Part shown: piece after piece, positions 1-6,839 of the stretch
How positions within the stretch are numbered: the stretch's first letter is position 1
How the letters are laid out: the number at the start of each line of letters is the position of its first letter
Assembly (NCBI GenBank): GCA_016786525.1
Contig: JAEUVW010000236.1
Coordinates: forward strand, 1 to 8,901
DNA: 8,901 bases
From: Chitinophagaceae bacterium
GTDB taxonomy: Bacteria; Bacteroidota; Bacteroidia; Chitinophagales; Chitinophagaceae
Direction: 5' to 3'
The notes under the pieces: generated by a model
The model's input: only the letters and a program-made list of their open reading frames with translations
Told to the model about the DNA's origin: nothing
The model's database searches: none
Translations under genes and position numbers: made by a program

Positions 1-499
1 TTTTACCGATAAAGGAGCCGACAATATAGGCCATCGTATCATTGATCCAGATCAGCAGGATCAGGCCCAGCGGCAGCACCAGGCTTTGCCCGCGCAGCAG
101 CAGCAGCAGGCTTACGGGCAGACAGATATACAATAAGGCGCCCAGGGACTGGAAAGCCTGGCTGATGCTTCCGCCTTTCTGCAGCGATTGGACCAGCAAC
201 AGCAAAGCCGGGATAAACAGCAGGCCGGGAAGAAAACTTTTGGCCTGTCCTTCGAAAAGAGGGGAGCAGAAAAGCAGGCACAGTACCCCAAACAGCTGCA
301 CCAAGGCCTGAACACCGATAGGATAACCGGCTTCCGGGTCCATCTTTTTGAGCAGGCTGAAGTACTCCTTAATGCAAAGGAACTGGATCAGCAGCAATAG
401 CGCCAGGAACCAAAGCGGCTTACCCAAAAGCCCGGCCATCATCACCATGGCAAAAACAATAGCGGTGCCGGTACGTGTAAAAAAAGTTTTCCAGTTCAA
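1..499 (-). CDS. cdsA: Phosphatidate cytidylyltransferase (CDP-diacylglycerol synthase), 3' end outside the window
   Basis: CdsA is an inner-membrane enzyme that makes CDP-diacylglycerol from phosphatidic acid and CTP, the branch point of phospholipid synthesis. The first 166 residues are visible and consist almost entirely of hydrophobic helices. They end in WINDTMAYIVGSFIGK (residues 151-166), the family's conserved Trp-x-Asn-Asp-(T)-x-A-Y-x-x-G segment. The C-terminal signature (S-x-x-K-R...K-D...P-G-H-G-G) would lie beyond the edge. I place the start at TTG 499: it is the first possible start after the in-frame stop of the upstream gene (515-517) and gives the family-like N-terminus LNWKTFFTRTGTAIVF. 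The first ATG (448) would cut into the first helix. The gene follows the CPBP protease by 15 bp, so the two are probably cotranscribed. A run of five CTG codons (95-109, read on the minus strand) encodes poly-leucine in a membrane helix and is not a separate repeat feature. Confidence 0.88.
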   Translation of the reverse strand, partial: MNWKTFFTRTGTAIVFAMVMMAGLLGKPLWFLALLLLIQFLCIKEYFSLLKKMDPEAGYPIGVQALVQLFGVLCLLFCSPLFEGQAKSFLPGLLFIPALLLLVQSLQKGGSISQAFQSLGALLYICLPVSLLLLLRGQSLVLPLGLILLIWINDTMAYIVGSFIGK

Positions 500-514
500 A
501 GTATCAGTTGTTGT

Positions 515-1432
515 TTATCGTTCTCCTTTAAAATCGTCAGACCAGTCTGCAGGCAGGGGCGTAGCCTGTTTGCGCAGCAAAACGCACAGGGCTCCGAATA
601 CGATCGCACAGATCAGCAGCACGTACCAGGAAAACTGCTCTGCATCTCCGGTTGCGGCGCTCACCACTCCCCTGTTGACCAGGAACAGCCCGATCGCCCC
701 CAAGCTGTTGTTCAGGAAATGCGCCAGCACACTCAGCCAGATGGAGCCGCTGAGGTAGTACAGGTACCCCAGTAAGACACCCATCAGCATGATCGGCAGG
801 TAATTGTACACCGAACCGTGGGCCATACCGAATATGGCTGCAGAGACCAGTATCGCGAAATGAATATTTTTCGAGTTGCTGTAGGAAAGGCGCATGATGA
901 CACCGCGAAACAGGAACTCTTCTCCCAGGGCCGGCAAAGCGGCAAACAGCAGCAGGTGGATCAGCAAATCCGGAACAGAAGAACCTTTCATCATGGCATG
1001 GATCACTTCCTGCCCCCGCTCGTAAGATGCTTTGGCCCCGCTGCCGAAATCGATCTGCTGCATCCAGTACCCCAGCTGGTTGACCAGGGGCATGGCTGCC
1101 AGCATCAATACGGCGGCCAAGGGCACCTGCAGGGGACGGCCCGGGCTGCGCAGGCCCAGGTAAGATACCGGCTTCGGATGAGTCAGGTAAGCAAACAACA
1201 AGGCGCTGAGCAAAAAGGTAAACAAGCTCAGCAGGCCCTGCACATACTGCGTGGCCGAGATCACCCGGCGGCTGCTTTCCATACCGATATCCTGCAGCGA
1301 CGCGGCCGAAAGCCCGAAAAAAGAAGGAAGCGTAAAATGGGCGATAACCGTTGAAAAGGATGCCAATGTAAAGATCATCAGCATGAGCAGGAGCACCTGC
1401 ATGAATTTCGGGTAATGCCGCCAATAACGCAT
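515..1432 (-). CDS. CPBP family (CAAX/Abi-type) intramembrane metalloprotease
   Basis: This 305-residue multi-spanning protein has the three motifs of CPBP (Rce1-like) glutamate-type intramembrane proteases. Motif 1 is EEFLFRG at residues 171-177 (E171, E172, R176). Motif 2 is FGMAH at 201-205 (H205). Motif 3 is HFLNN at 238-242 (H238, N242). The catalytic set therefore looks intact. The N-terminus is cytosolic and basic (MRYWRHYPK), followed by about seven or eight hydrophobic segments, and the tail is hydrophilic (WSDDFKGER). Substrates of bacterial members are mostly unknown, so no specific role is claimed. I chose ATG 1432 over an in-frame GTG at 1459. The ATG has a GAGG nine bases upstream, and the GTG overlaps a Bacteroidota-type -7 box and would lie upstream of the expected transcript start. 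cdsA follows 15 bp after the stop, suggesting a membrane-related operon. The divergent neighbour starts 84 bp away. Confidence 0.9.
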   Translation of the reverse strand: MRYWRHYPKFMQVLLLMLMIFTLASFSTVIAHFTLPSFFGLSAASLQDIGMESSRRVISATQYVQGLLSLFTFLLSALLFAYLTHPKPVSYLGLRSPGRPLQVPLAAVLMLAAMPLVNQLGYWMQQIDFGSGAKASYERGQEVIHAMMKGSSVPDLLIHLLLFAALPALGEEFLFRGVIMRLSYSNSKNIHFAILVSAAIFGMAHGSVYNYLPIMLMGVLLGYLYYLSGSIWLSVLAHFLNNSLGAIGLFLVNRGVVSAATGDAEQFSWYVLLICAIVFGALCVLLRKQATPLPADWSDDFKGER

Positions 1433-1458
1433 AAGTTTCGCCTCTTTAAAATGAGGCA

Positions 1459-1466
1459 CAAAGGTA
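1459..1466 (-). promoter_or_regulatory. Candidate -7 box (TACCTTTG) for the CPBP-cdsA operon
   Basis: Read on the minus strand this is TACCTTTG, an exact match to the Bacteroidota sigma-A -7 consensus TAnnTTTG. It ends 26 bases before ATG 1432, which predicts a short leader of about 20 bases. I see no clear TTTG-type -33 box at the usual 19-21 base spacing, so the call rests on the -7 match and its position. The matches upstream of thrS (25 bases from the ATG) and infC (29 bases) lie at similar distances. Confidence 0.42.
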
Positions 1467-1516
1467 ATAGAGATTACAAGCAGTTTTTTTGAATAACTTG
1501 CAAAAAAATAAACCTA

Positions 1517-3211
1517 ATGCGCCAGGGGCTTTTCCAGAAGATATACGATACGGTCACCGGCCGTCCCAAATACCTGTTTGCTGTGCTCTGGTGCGCTGTT
1601 GCCCTGCTCACCCTGCCGGCATGGCGGGCAGGTTTCAACGGAGATTTCGAAGGCCTGCTGGATTATTACAGCAAGTACCGCTTCTGGGATTTCCTGAACA
1701 GCAAGGATTTCAATGTCAAGAGTTATTACCAGGTCACACACCTGCAGCTTTTCCTATGGATCAGCTTGTTCTGGACCAAAGGCCTGCCCTGGTTCCTGCT
1801 GCTGACCGGCCTGCATGCACTGAACAGCACCCTCATTTTCTCTTTTTGCCAAAAACTGTTCCGTGATTTCCGGGTGAAAGCCGCAACGGCTATAGCATTG
1901 GGCGGAGCTTTGCTGTTTGCACTGAACCCTAACGTGACGGAGATCACCATCTGGAAAGGAGGCTATCATTACCTGCCGGGGGTACTGGCACAACTGCTGA
2001 TACTGGGATGGACGCGCAGCCTTATGCTTACGGGGCAACGCAAATATGCGGTCTATACCGCGATCCTGTTTTTCTTCAGCACCTTTACACTGGAGATTTT
2101 TTACCTGACCCCATGGTTTTGCCTGATCCTGATCCTCGCGTATTACTGGAAAAACAGCATCGATAAGGCAGGTTTCGGCAAGGCCCTGAAATTTATTTTC
2201 CTGCCCCAGCTGGGCCTGTTCCTGTTTCACCTGCTGATCTTCCGCCTCCGTTTCGGAAGCTGGGTGGCTCACTACGGCCCTACCGGCGATTTCTTTTTTA
2301 CCGCAAAAGATTTCCTGCCGAAGATGCTGAAATACCTGGTCACCCTGCTGGGCTTTACCAGCCATATGCCCTACGAAACGGCGCACCCGGTCTATACTTT
2401 TCTCGACAAACCCTTTGTTTACTACAGTGCCTACAGCATGGCCCTGGTGCTGGCGGCCATCGTGCTGATCCGTTTCAAAAAACTGTCCCCAAGGCTGCAG
2501 GCCGCCACGGTCTTGTTCGGCATGATGATGCTGTGCATCATCATCATTTCCCCGATGTACTTTGACGATACCATGCAGCTGTACAACAGCCGACGCTGCT
2601 ACGAGCTGAGTTTCCCGCTCTATATGCTGCTGAGCATTGGTATCTTTTCCTTGCTTCCGGCAACAAAATTACCCCGAGTGCTGCTGACGGTCTACCTGTG
2701 CAGCTGTACATTGCTGGCTGTGGGAAAAGCCTACCAGTGGCGGCGTGCCGACCATATGCAACGAACGGTATTGCGACAATACAAATGGCAAAACACACCG
2801 CATGTGCTGATCCTGAACCTGCCCTGCTATTATCGCGATATCCGCATCATCGCCACCAGCAAATGGGACGAATTCCAGGAAAACCTGAACGTGTTCGGCT
2901 TCGATTCATCAAGGCATAAAATCCAGTACGTTTCTTCGTACAACATGAATTCGCTGTGGGACGGCGCCCATGTGACGATGCTGGACAGCGCCACGCTGAA
3001 GGTCACGCTGAACCAATGGGGTTCCTGGTGGATGTACAACCTGAACGGGGCTACTGATGTAGAAACTGAGGATTACCGCCTGGAAATGAAAGATGTGGGG
3101 CATGAGTATCTCCTGCACCTGAAAAAACCGGCGTCTTACTTCACCATACTGTACCAGCAGGCAGACCAGTGGAAGGTAGTTGACCCCGCAAAGCGGGAAG
3201 AACAGTGGTAA
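1517..3211 (+). CDS. Multi-spanning membrane protein, probable GT-C-fold glycosyltransferase
   Basis: This 564-residue protein has roughly 11-13 hydrophobic helices between residues 18 and 403, then a soluble, aromatic-rich C-terminal domain (about 405-564). Several segments line up with bacterial PMT/TMTC-like GT-C transferases, which move a sugar from a polyprenyl-phosphate donor at the outer face of the inner membrane. There is an acidic first loop (FNGDFEGLL, 40-48, D43 and E45). LHALNSTLIF (99-108) resembles the family's HxLN helix. FALNPNVTEITIW (134-146) resembles the FALHPxxVExVAWI segment. SRRCYELSFPLYMLL (358-372) resembles the late RYLYLPS motif. The match was made by eye, so neither activity nor substrate is established; an uncharacterised polytopic protein is the alternative. 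ATG 1517 has only an A-rich leader and no Shine-Dalgarno sequence. It is the only plus-strand gene, divergent from the CPBP gene, and no G/C-rich terminator hairpin is visible after its stop. Confidence 0.65.
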   Translation: MRQGLFQKIYDTVTGRPKYLFAVLWCAVALLTLPAWRAGFNGDFEGLLDYYSKYRFWDFLNSKDFNVKSYYQVTHLQLFLWISLFWTKGLPWFLLLTGLHALNSTLIFSFCQKLFRDFRVKAATAIALGGALLFALNPNVTEITIWKGGYHYLPGVLAQLLILGWTRSLMLTGQRKYAVYTAILFFFSTFTLEIFYLTPWFCLILILAYYWKNSIDKAGFGKALKFIFLPQLGLFLFHLLIFRLRFGSWVAHYGPTGDFFFTAKDFLPKMLKYLVTLLGFTSHMPYETAHPVYTFLDKPFVYYSAYSMALVLAAIVLIRFKKLSPRLQAATVLFGMMMLCIIIISPMYFDDTMQLYNSRRCYELSFPLYMLLSIGIFSLLPATKLPRVLLTVYLCSCTLLAVGKAYQWRRADHMQRTVLRQYKWQNTPHVLILNLPCYYRDIRIIATSKWDEFQENLNVFGFDSSRHKIQYVSSYNMNSLWDGAHVTMLDSATLKVTLNQWGSWWMYNLNGATDVETEDYRLEMKDVGHEYLLHLKKPASYFTILYQQADQWKVVDPAKREEQW

Positions 3212-3340
3212 ACCTATACGGTTTTGTGGAATTATTAGTTTAGCATTATAACTTTTATAGGAATCATCAGAAGATGTTTCTCTTTTCTTACAAGCCCAAA
3301 ACAGCAAGCAGCTAAAAAATATTAAAATAGATATTCTCAT
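3212..3340 (-). pseudogene. N-terminal remnant of a second surface-type lipoprotein
   Basis: ATG 3340 opens a frame that begins MRISILIFFSCLLFWACKK: a basic residue, a hydrophobic stretch, then a candidate lipid cysteine at residue 17 followed by Lys-Lys. The lipobox (F-W-A-C) is loose. After a short Ser/Asp-rich spacer it reads SYKSYNAKLII, which resembles WYDYYDGQLTL in the intact lipoprotein at 3539-4108. Only 43 codons lie outside other genes. The frame stays open to 2909, but from 3211 it runs antisense through the end of the plus-strand membrane-protein gene, and its translation there has no lipoprotein character. I therefore read it as a gene cut off at about 3211. Its codons are AT-rich (AGA, ATA, TTA) compared with neighbouring genes. 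A real 143-residue lipoprotein overlapping the opposite gene is possible but less likely. Confidence 0.55.
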
Positions 3341-3350
3341 CTTCTTAGAT

Positions 3351-3551
3351 TTAATGATGAACAACTAACTTTTGTATGCTGTTTTAGGTTCCGGCTTGTA
3401 AGCGGATAAAGTACATACCATTACTCATACCCGAAATATCGGCAGCTATGTTGTTTAAGCCCTGCTCTTCCTTACCTCTGTAGAGATTTCTGATCAGCTT
3501 TCCAGCACAATCGTACAAACCAATGCCCACAATGGTATTTATTGTGGCAGT
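3351..3551 (-). pseudogene. Remnant of a T9SS C-terminal sorting domain
   Basis: In one minus-strand frame this stretch reads as the end of a T9SS-secreted protein: IGLYDCAGKL, then NLYRG, then ADISGMSNGMYFIRLQAGT, a stop codon (TAA, 3384-3386), then NSIQKLVVHH and a final stop (3351-3353). Without gaps it aligns with residues 583-639 of the metalloprotease at 4142-6061, which ends QKLLIRH; I count about 26 identities over 57 positions by hand. The internal stop falls where the intact copy has Tyr629. There is no start codon: a TGA at 3552-3554 closes the frame, and recognisable homology begins near 3540, exactly where the upstream lipoprotein's stop lies. It cannot be translated by itself, so it is a fossil rather than a gene. 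The lipoprotein remnant starts 10 bases after its final stop. Confidence 0.75.
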
Positions 3552-4108
3552 TCATCCCGGTGATGCAGGGTTGCAGAAAATACCGCATCGGTGTAACTGA
3601 CCGTATCCAGGCGATTATCCTTCTGCGAAGAAGAATCGCGCTTAAAGGACATGGAAAAAGTACCGCTGACCGTTTTATTGACAGGATCGTAGGTGCTGAG
3701 AGTAATAAAACGGGGGCGGTCTTTTCGGAGATAATTGGGGGTCGCCACATCAGAGCCCTGGTTAAAGGATCCATTGTAGTATGCCGTAGAAACACTTGAA
3801 GCAAAAGTATCCGGGCCAAATTTCCAGGCTCTGTAATCCTCCAATATATAAGTGCCTTCCTGCAGTGGGATGGAAGCAGCCTCTGCTTCATCCCATGCAA
3901 AGTCATCGCGTACATCTGCGATATTGATCCAAAAAATGGTATCATTTGTTAGGGCAAGCAATTTAAATTTCTTTTCCTTACCATTCCTTTTAAGGGTCAG
4001 TTGCCCGTCGTAGTAATCGTACCACTTCTTTTCTTTTGGGGCTTCTTCTTTTTTGCAGGAACAAAGCACCAAAAAGATTAGGAGCACTATACTGAGTCCA
4101 TGTTTCAT
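3539..4108 (-). CDS. Predicted surface-exposed lipoprotein, DUF6252-like
   Basis: This is a 189-residue lipoprotein of unknown function. The signal peptide MKHGLSIVLLIFLVLCSC has a lipobox L-C-S-C with the likely lipidated cysteine at residue 18. The next residues are K-K-E-E, matching the C-x-K-(D/E)2 surface-export signal known from Capnocytophaga lipoproteins, so it is inferred to sit on the outside of the outer membrane. The body looks beta-rich: YYDGQLTLKRNGKEKKF near the start, PLQEGTYIL in the middle, and VSGTFSMSF and YTDAVFSATL near the end. This recalls DUF6252-type Bacteroidota lipoproteins, an assignment from memory that I cannot verify. ATG 4108 gives the best signal peptide; ATG 4117 and TTG 4129 are in-frame alternatives. 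It lies 33 bp downstream of the secreted metalloprotease and is probably cotranscribed. A TATTTTTG sequence at 4127-4134 could be a separate -7 box but is very close to the start. The stop falls at the junction with the sorting-domain fossil, so the last residues (DELPQ) may not be ancestral. Confidence 0.75.
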   Translation of the reverse strand: MKHGLSIVLLIFLVLCSCKKEEAPKEKKWYDYYDGQLTLKRNGKEKKFKLLALTNDTIFWINIADVRDDFAWDEAEAASIPLQEGTYILEDYRAWKFGPDTFASSVSTAYYNGSFNQGSDVATPNYLRKDRPRFITLSTYDPVNKTVSGTFSMSFKRDSSSQKDNRLDTVSYTDAVFSATLHHRDELPQ

Positions 4109-4141
4109 TGTCTGCATATCTGAAATCAAAAATAAAGAGCT

Positions 4142-6061
4142 TTAGTGTCTGATCAGCAGCTTTTGCCGGGCCTGGTACTGGCCTGCATCGAGATGGATGA
4201 AATACAGGCCATTGCTCAGCGCTGAGATATCGGCCTCCACCCTATTCTGCCCTTCCCCGGCACTGCCCTTGTACAAACTACACACCTTGCGCCGGGTTGC
4301 ATCGTAGAGTTCAATGGTCGTCTCTGTAGCGGCGTTTGCTAATTCGAACCCGATATTGATGGTGTTTGCTGCTGGCACAGGGCCGACCGAAAATGTATTA
4401 ACAGCACTGCTCTCCAAACCGGATTCAGGCGTGATTTTGCCCCCGCACATCGGAAGGGAGCGCGGCTTTGGCGAACGGTAGGTGTACACGCTGGCCCCGG
4501 AGCCGTCTGTGACTTTCAGCTGAAAAAACAGGCTGCCCGCCGCAGCCGGCATCGTAAAGCCCAGGGTAGACGAAGTGCCGGTCACGCCCCCATAGCTGAT
4601 GCCATCTGTGCTTTGCCGCCATTCGTAACTGTAGGGGCCGCCGGGGCCGGTGACATGTGAAGTGGCCAGACTGGACTTCCCGGCACAGACACCTTCATAA
4701 GTAACTGTTGCCGAAAGGTTTCCAGGTTCGCCGGCAGCATAGGCGGCTACTGTGCAGGCCACATTCATAAATTGCTGGGCGGCATTGCGGGCGCCCAGGG
4801 TGCTGCTGAACTTACCGGTCGCTGCCCCGCTGCTGTGGTACACATTTGGGTTGGAGTAGTTGAGGATCACCGAAGGGTCGCCGCCCGATCCGCCATAGAC
4901 CAGGGTTTTCTGGCTGTTGTCATAGCTCTTCCGGAAAGGCCAGAAACCACGCGTGGTCGTAAAGTGCAGGATGTGCGCATGTGCAATGTTGTAGTTGGTG
5001 CTGGGGCTGCTGCTTTCGCCCTCATCCTCTTCATGATCCGCGCCCAGCAGGTGTCCCAGCTCGTGCGAAAAAGTATAACTGACCCCGGTAGCGATCGCAG
5101 ACTGCACCACGGCAAAGGGATAATCCGGGTCTTGCAGCTTCGCCGCAACACCGTTTACACGATCAGCACTGGCCTTTACCAGCAGCAGCACCAGGTCGGC
5201 CTGGTACAGGCTGCGGTAATAGTCCACCTGCGCACGCAAAGCGCCTGATACCATTTCATTAAGGTCAGCAACCACTGTGCTTGCAGATATCTCATAAGAA
5301 CCTTCCACATACTCCACTTCCTGCTTCCCGGCCAGTTCCAGGGCTAGGTTTACCGGCAATACATTGCTGTTGAGCAGGGCCTGGCTGGTCTGGTCCATCG
5401 CCAGGTCTATGCGGTTGCTGATGCTGGCTTCCGAGGCTTTGGCAGCGGACGTGTACAGCACCAGCACCCTTACCTTACAAAAGGTACCGGAACCCGAAGC
5501 GGTCGTGGCGGTGCTCTCTGTGGCCCTGGCCAGGCCGCAACTGCCGCTGGCCACTACAGCCGTATCGATCTCTGCCAGCACTTGTACCCCGCCCGTCAGT
5601 TCCAGCAGCTCGAATACGCGGTTTTGTATACTGAGCTGCCCGAAATGTTCCCCGTCCTTTACCCGGAGCATGATATTGCCCAGGTCGCAATCGGAAGAAG
5701 AGTCTGTGTACTGCAGGTCTCCGTACCAATAGTAATTGCTGTCGTCGTCATTATACTCCACAGTCAACGCTTTGAAATAAGTAGCAGGGCAGGGAGCATG
5801 GGTGAAAGAAACAGCAATTCTACCATTGCTTTGTGCGGTGGCCAATGGTTCGATATGCACCAACTGGTAGTTGCGGTGCATTTGCTGGGCCAGTACTTTA
5901 TTATACCGTGCTGCCTGCTCCGCATTCAGTTGCTGCACTATAGTGTTGGAGGCAGTTATAATACTGGTCTGTGCATAGGCTTTACCTGCAAACAGGCTGC
6001 ATGCAATGAGCAGCAAATAAAAATTCCTGAATTTTCTACTCCTGGTTGGTATCCTGGTCAT
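4142..6061 (-). CDS. Secreted T9SS-sorted zinc metalloprotease (M12B/reprolysin-like metzincin)
   Basis: This 639-residue secreted protease begins with a Sec signal peptide (about 1-30, cleavage after AYA, mature end QTS). A propeptide region follows (about 31-190) with cysteines at 91, 125 and 175 and an Asp-rich stretch at 104-126. The catalytic domain (about 195-440) carries HELGHLLGADH at 333-343: zinc ligands H333, H337 and H343, general base E334. The later SNPNVYHSSGAATG (403-416) is typical of bacterial reprolysin-like enzymes. No methionine lies between the zinc motif and residue 432, so the usual Met-turn Met appears replaced (TLVYG, 386-390). An acidic/Ser-rich loop follows the third His (HEEDEGESSS). 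A PKD/Ig-like domain spans about 447-530, and a type A T9SS sorting domain about 556-639, ending in QKLLIRH. It should be secreted across the outer membrane; its substrate is unknown. Upstream, TAAACTTTG (6102-6110) is a one-base-off -7 box. The lipoprotein follows 33 bp downstream. Confidence 0.92.
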   Translation of the reverse strand: MTRIPTRSRKFRNFYLLLIACSLFAGKAYAQTSIITASNTIVQQLNAEQAARYNKVLAQQMHRNYQLVHIEPLATAQSNGRIAVSFTHAPCPATYFKALTVEYNDDDSNYYWYGDLQYTDSSSDCDLGNIMLRVKDGEHFGQLSIQNRVFELLELTGGVQVLAEIDTAVVASGSCGLARATESTATTASGSGTFCKVRVLVLYTSAAKASEASISNRIDLAMDQTSQALLNSNVLPVNLALELAGKQEVEYVEGSYEISASTVVADLNEMVSGALRAQVDYYRSLYQADLVLLLVKASADRVNGVAAKLQDPDYPFAVVQSAIATGVSYTFSHELGHLLGADHEEDEGESSSPSTNYNIAHAHILHFTTTRGFWPFRKSYDNSQKTLVYGGSGGDPSVILNYSNPNVYHSSGAATGKFSSTLGARNAAQQFMNVACTVAAYAAGEPGNLSATVTYEGVCAGKSSLATSHVTGPGGPYSYEWRQSTDGISYGGVTGTSSTLGFTMPAAAGSLFFQLKVTDGSGASVYTYRSPKPRSLPMCGGKITPESGLESSAVNTFSVGPVPAANTINIGFELANAATETTIELYDATRRKVCSLYKGSAGEGQNRVEADISALSNGLYFIHLDAGQYQARQKLLIRH

Positions 6062-6221
6062 ACTGACTGATTATCTGATGAAGAATAATCGAATGTATTG
6101 CCAAAGTTTAATCTATTAAGATTTTATTCTAAAAATCATGGAATTTTACCTGTATTTCTCCTTTGCTATTTATACTTTAAGGGTAAAGCGGCTATATTTC
6201 TATGCAACACAGCATTTTGTT

Positions 6222-6257
6222 CCAAACAAAATAAGGACAACCGAATCCGGTTGTCCT
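6222..6257 (-). terminator. Rho-independent terminator of infC
   Basis: A perfect 10-bp stem (6234-6243 with 6248-6257; arm AGGACAACCG on the plus strand) closes a four-base loop. On the minus strand it is followed by the T-rich run TTATTTTGTTT. It begins 24 bases after the infC stop. The strength and position of the hairpin indicate that the thrS-infC transcript ends here. The 160 or so bases between it and the metalloprotease start contain no supported gene and presumably hold that gene's promoter. Confidence 0.85.
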
Positions 6258-6281
6258 CTTACTTTCCTTTAGATAGAATAC

Positions 6282-6839
6282 TTATTTTTTCTTTTTAGGC
6301 GTAAAGATCGCGATCATCCTGCGGCCTTCCATTTTCGGCATGCTTTCCAGGGAACCGACTTCCGCCAAACGTTCAGCGAATTTGAGCAGCAACAGCTCTC
6401 CTCGTTCCTGGAACATGATGGCACGGCCTTTGAACTGCACGTAGCACTTTACTTTATCTCCTTCCTGCAGGAATTTTTCTGCATGCTTGGATTTAAAATC
6501 AAAGTCGTGATCGTCCGTATTGGGCGTAAACCGGATCTCTTTGATCTCCGACTGCTTGGCCTTTGCTTTTTGTTCTTTGTCTTTTTTCTTTTTCTCGTAC
6601 AGGAACTTCTTGTAGTCGATGATGCGGCATACCGGGGGTACGGCATTCGGCGATATTTCTACAAGGTCCACGCCCTGCTCTTCTGCCATGCGCAGAGCCT
6701 CGTTCAGGGGACAGACCAACGGCTCCGCACCTTCGCGGATCAGGCGCACTTCCTGCGCGGTAATTTCATTGTTGAGGCGGTGTTCGTTTTGCGGAATCCG
6801 CGGTTTAAAGGGTACTCTTGGTTTTGGTCTTTTTTGCAT
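6282..6839 (-). CDS. infC: Translation initiation factor IF-3
   Basis: IF-3 binds the 30S subunit, keeps it apart from 50S and checks the start codon and initiator tRNA. The 185-residue product has the full two-domain layout. The N-domain (about 18-80) contains VDLVEISPNAVPPVCRIIDYKKFLYE (read from residues 57-82). A Lys-rich linker helix spans about 83-95. The C-domain (about 96-185) contains EIRFTPNTDDHDFDFKSKHA (101-120) and KCYVQFKGR. The Lys-rich tail TPKKKK is usual in Bacteroidota. The start is a plain ATG and cannot be extended, because an in-frame TAG lies two codons upstream. It therefore does not use the rare AUU-type start through which IF-3 represses itself in enterobacteria. thrS ends 72 bp upstream, the conserved thrS-infC order. 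The usual next genes rpmI and rplT (L35, L20) are missing; a terminator follows instead. Confidence 0.97.
   Translation of the reverse strand: MQKRPKPRVPFKPRIPQNEHRLNNEITAQEVRLIREGAEPLVCPLNEALRMAEEQGVDLVEISPNAVPPVCRIIDYKKFLYEKKKKDKEQKAKAKQSEIKEIRFTPNTDDHDFDFKSKHAEKFLQEGDKVKCYVQFKGRAIMFQERGELLLLKFAERLAEVGSLESMPKMEGRRMIAIFTPKKKK

Noticed and set aside
95..109. Five tandem CAG units as a phase-variable repeat
   Set aside because: In-frame Leu codons in a membrane helix of CdsA; a change in copy number would not shift the frame.
537..1424. Second long open frame on the same strand as the CPBP gene
   Set aside because: It has no membrane helices or known motifs and overlaps the frame holding the three CPBP motifs.
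2909..3211. Extension of the truncated lipoprotein frame into the plus-strand gene
   Set aside because: Open by chance: the translation changes to His/Arg/Phe-rich shadow sequence once it enters the antisense of the membrane-protein gene.
3268..3346. Inverted repeat AGAAGATG / CATCTTCT as a terminator
   Set aside because: Only 8 bp with a loop of about 60 bases, AT-rich, and lying inside the lipoprotein remnant; too weak to call.
3539..3551. Lipoprotein fused to the sorting domain by programmed frameshift
   Set aside because: The frames differ, no slippery sequence is seen, and the sorting domain has its own internal stop; a deletion junction explains it better.
4127..4134. TATTTTTG as a separate promoter for the lipoprotein gene
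   Set aside because: It matches TAnnTTTG, but it ends only 18 bases before the best ATG and lies in an AT-rich gap; read-through from the protease gene explains expression as well.
6098..6298. Possible small gene (ribosomal protein L35) beginning MPK after infC
   Set aside because: It is on the wrong strand, runs through the infC terminator, and lacks the L35 signature of basic KxKT...RFK.
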